DNA from: Candidatus Poseidoniaceae archaeon
Lineage (GTDB): Archaea; Thermoplasmatota; Poseidoniia; Poseidoniales; Poseidoniaceae
Length of the DNA stretch: 13,989 nucleotides
Assembly (NCBI GenBank): GCA_022425585.1
Contig: JAKMFF010000123.1
Location: forward strand, 1 to 13,989
Direction: 5' to 3'
In this document: piece after piece, positions 13,952-13,989 of the stretch
Numbering within the stretch: position 1 is the stretch's first letter
Layout of the letters: each line of letters opens with the position of its first letter
Position numbers and translations under genes: made by a program
Notes under the pieces: model-generated
The model's database searches: none
The model's input: only the letters and a program-made list of their open reading frames with translations
Told to the model about the DNA's origin: nothing

Positions 13952-13989
13952 ATGAGTGCCGCTGATGACTGGGAAGAGCAAATGATAGA
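13952..13989 (+). CDS. 5' end of an unrecognised protein (partial)
   Basis: ATG at 13952 is preceded by GTGATTTT, similar to the GGTGA ribosome sites used nearby, and opens a frame reading MSAADDWEEQMI to the window edge. The acidic start suggests a cytoplasmic protein, but twelve residues are too few to name a family. A TATA-like element upstream indicates its own promoter. Confidence 0.5.
   Translation, partial: MSAADDWEEQMI

Noticed and set aside
1..13989. CRISPR arrays, tRNA or rRNA genes, insertion sequences, integrases or a defence island
   Set aside because: No regularly spaced repeats, no cloverleaf-like segment in the short gaps, no terminal inverted repeats and no transposase or recombinase motifs. 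The lone NERD protein is not enough to call a defence system.

Overview
The window looks like chromosomal DNA from a planktonic euryarchaeon, most likely Marine Group II (Poseidoniales) or a close relative. The archaeal signal is strong: diphthine synthase (Dph5), a Trm5/TYW2-family tRNA methyltransferase and a geranylgeranyl reductase of the archaeol pathway. The genes are densely packed and several carry GGTGA-type ribosome binding sites. The group assignment is an inference from gene content and from a sodium symporter carrying an extracytoplasmic tail. There is no rRNA, tRNA, CRISPR array, transposase or phage gene, and the region reads as ordinary core plus lineage-specific chromosome.

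Layout. Positions 1-740 (+) hold the end of an unrecognised gene and a small cytochrome b561-like membrane protein. Its first heme-binding helix is only recovered if translation begins at a non-canonical ATT at 132. Positions 748-2467 (-) hold, in transcription order, trm5, a 41-codon zinc-ribbon protein and a small HAD phosphatase. Divergent from trm5 across 37 bp is dph5, followed by a PutP-like Na+/solute symporter with a C-terminal domain of about 190 residues (2505-5466, +). Convergent to it is a PqqB-like metallo-beta-lactamase-fold protein (5479-6357, -). Next come a 582-residue protein of unknown function (6437-8185, +) and, on the minus strand, an EamA-type exporter followed by a cystathionine gamma-synthase/lyase-type PLP enzyme (10412-8188). 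From 10515 to 13871 (+) runs a tight cluster with gaps of 8, 9 and 4 bp: geranylgeranyl reductase, NagD-like HAD phosphatase, NERD-domain protein and SemiSWEET. The first codons of another gene close the window.

How the genes relate. trm5 and dph5 both serve translation: one modifies G37 next to the anticodon, the other acts in diphthamide formation on elongation factor 2, and both modifications are known to protect the reading frame. The EamA exporter and PLP enzyme may form a sulfur amino acid pair. The reductase cluster is clearly cotranscribed and partly translationally coupled, but its members have no obvious common pathway. No complete new defence or biosynthetic system is evident. The best leads are the 582-residue orphan, the 41-residue zinc ribbon, the symporter fusion, the hidden N-terminus of the cytochrome and the NERD protein in a lipid-gene operon.
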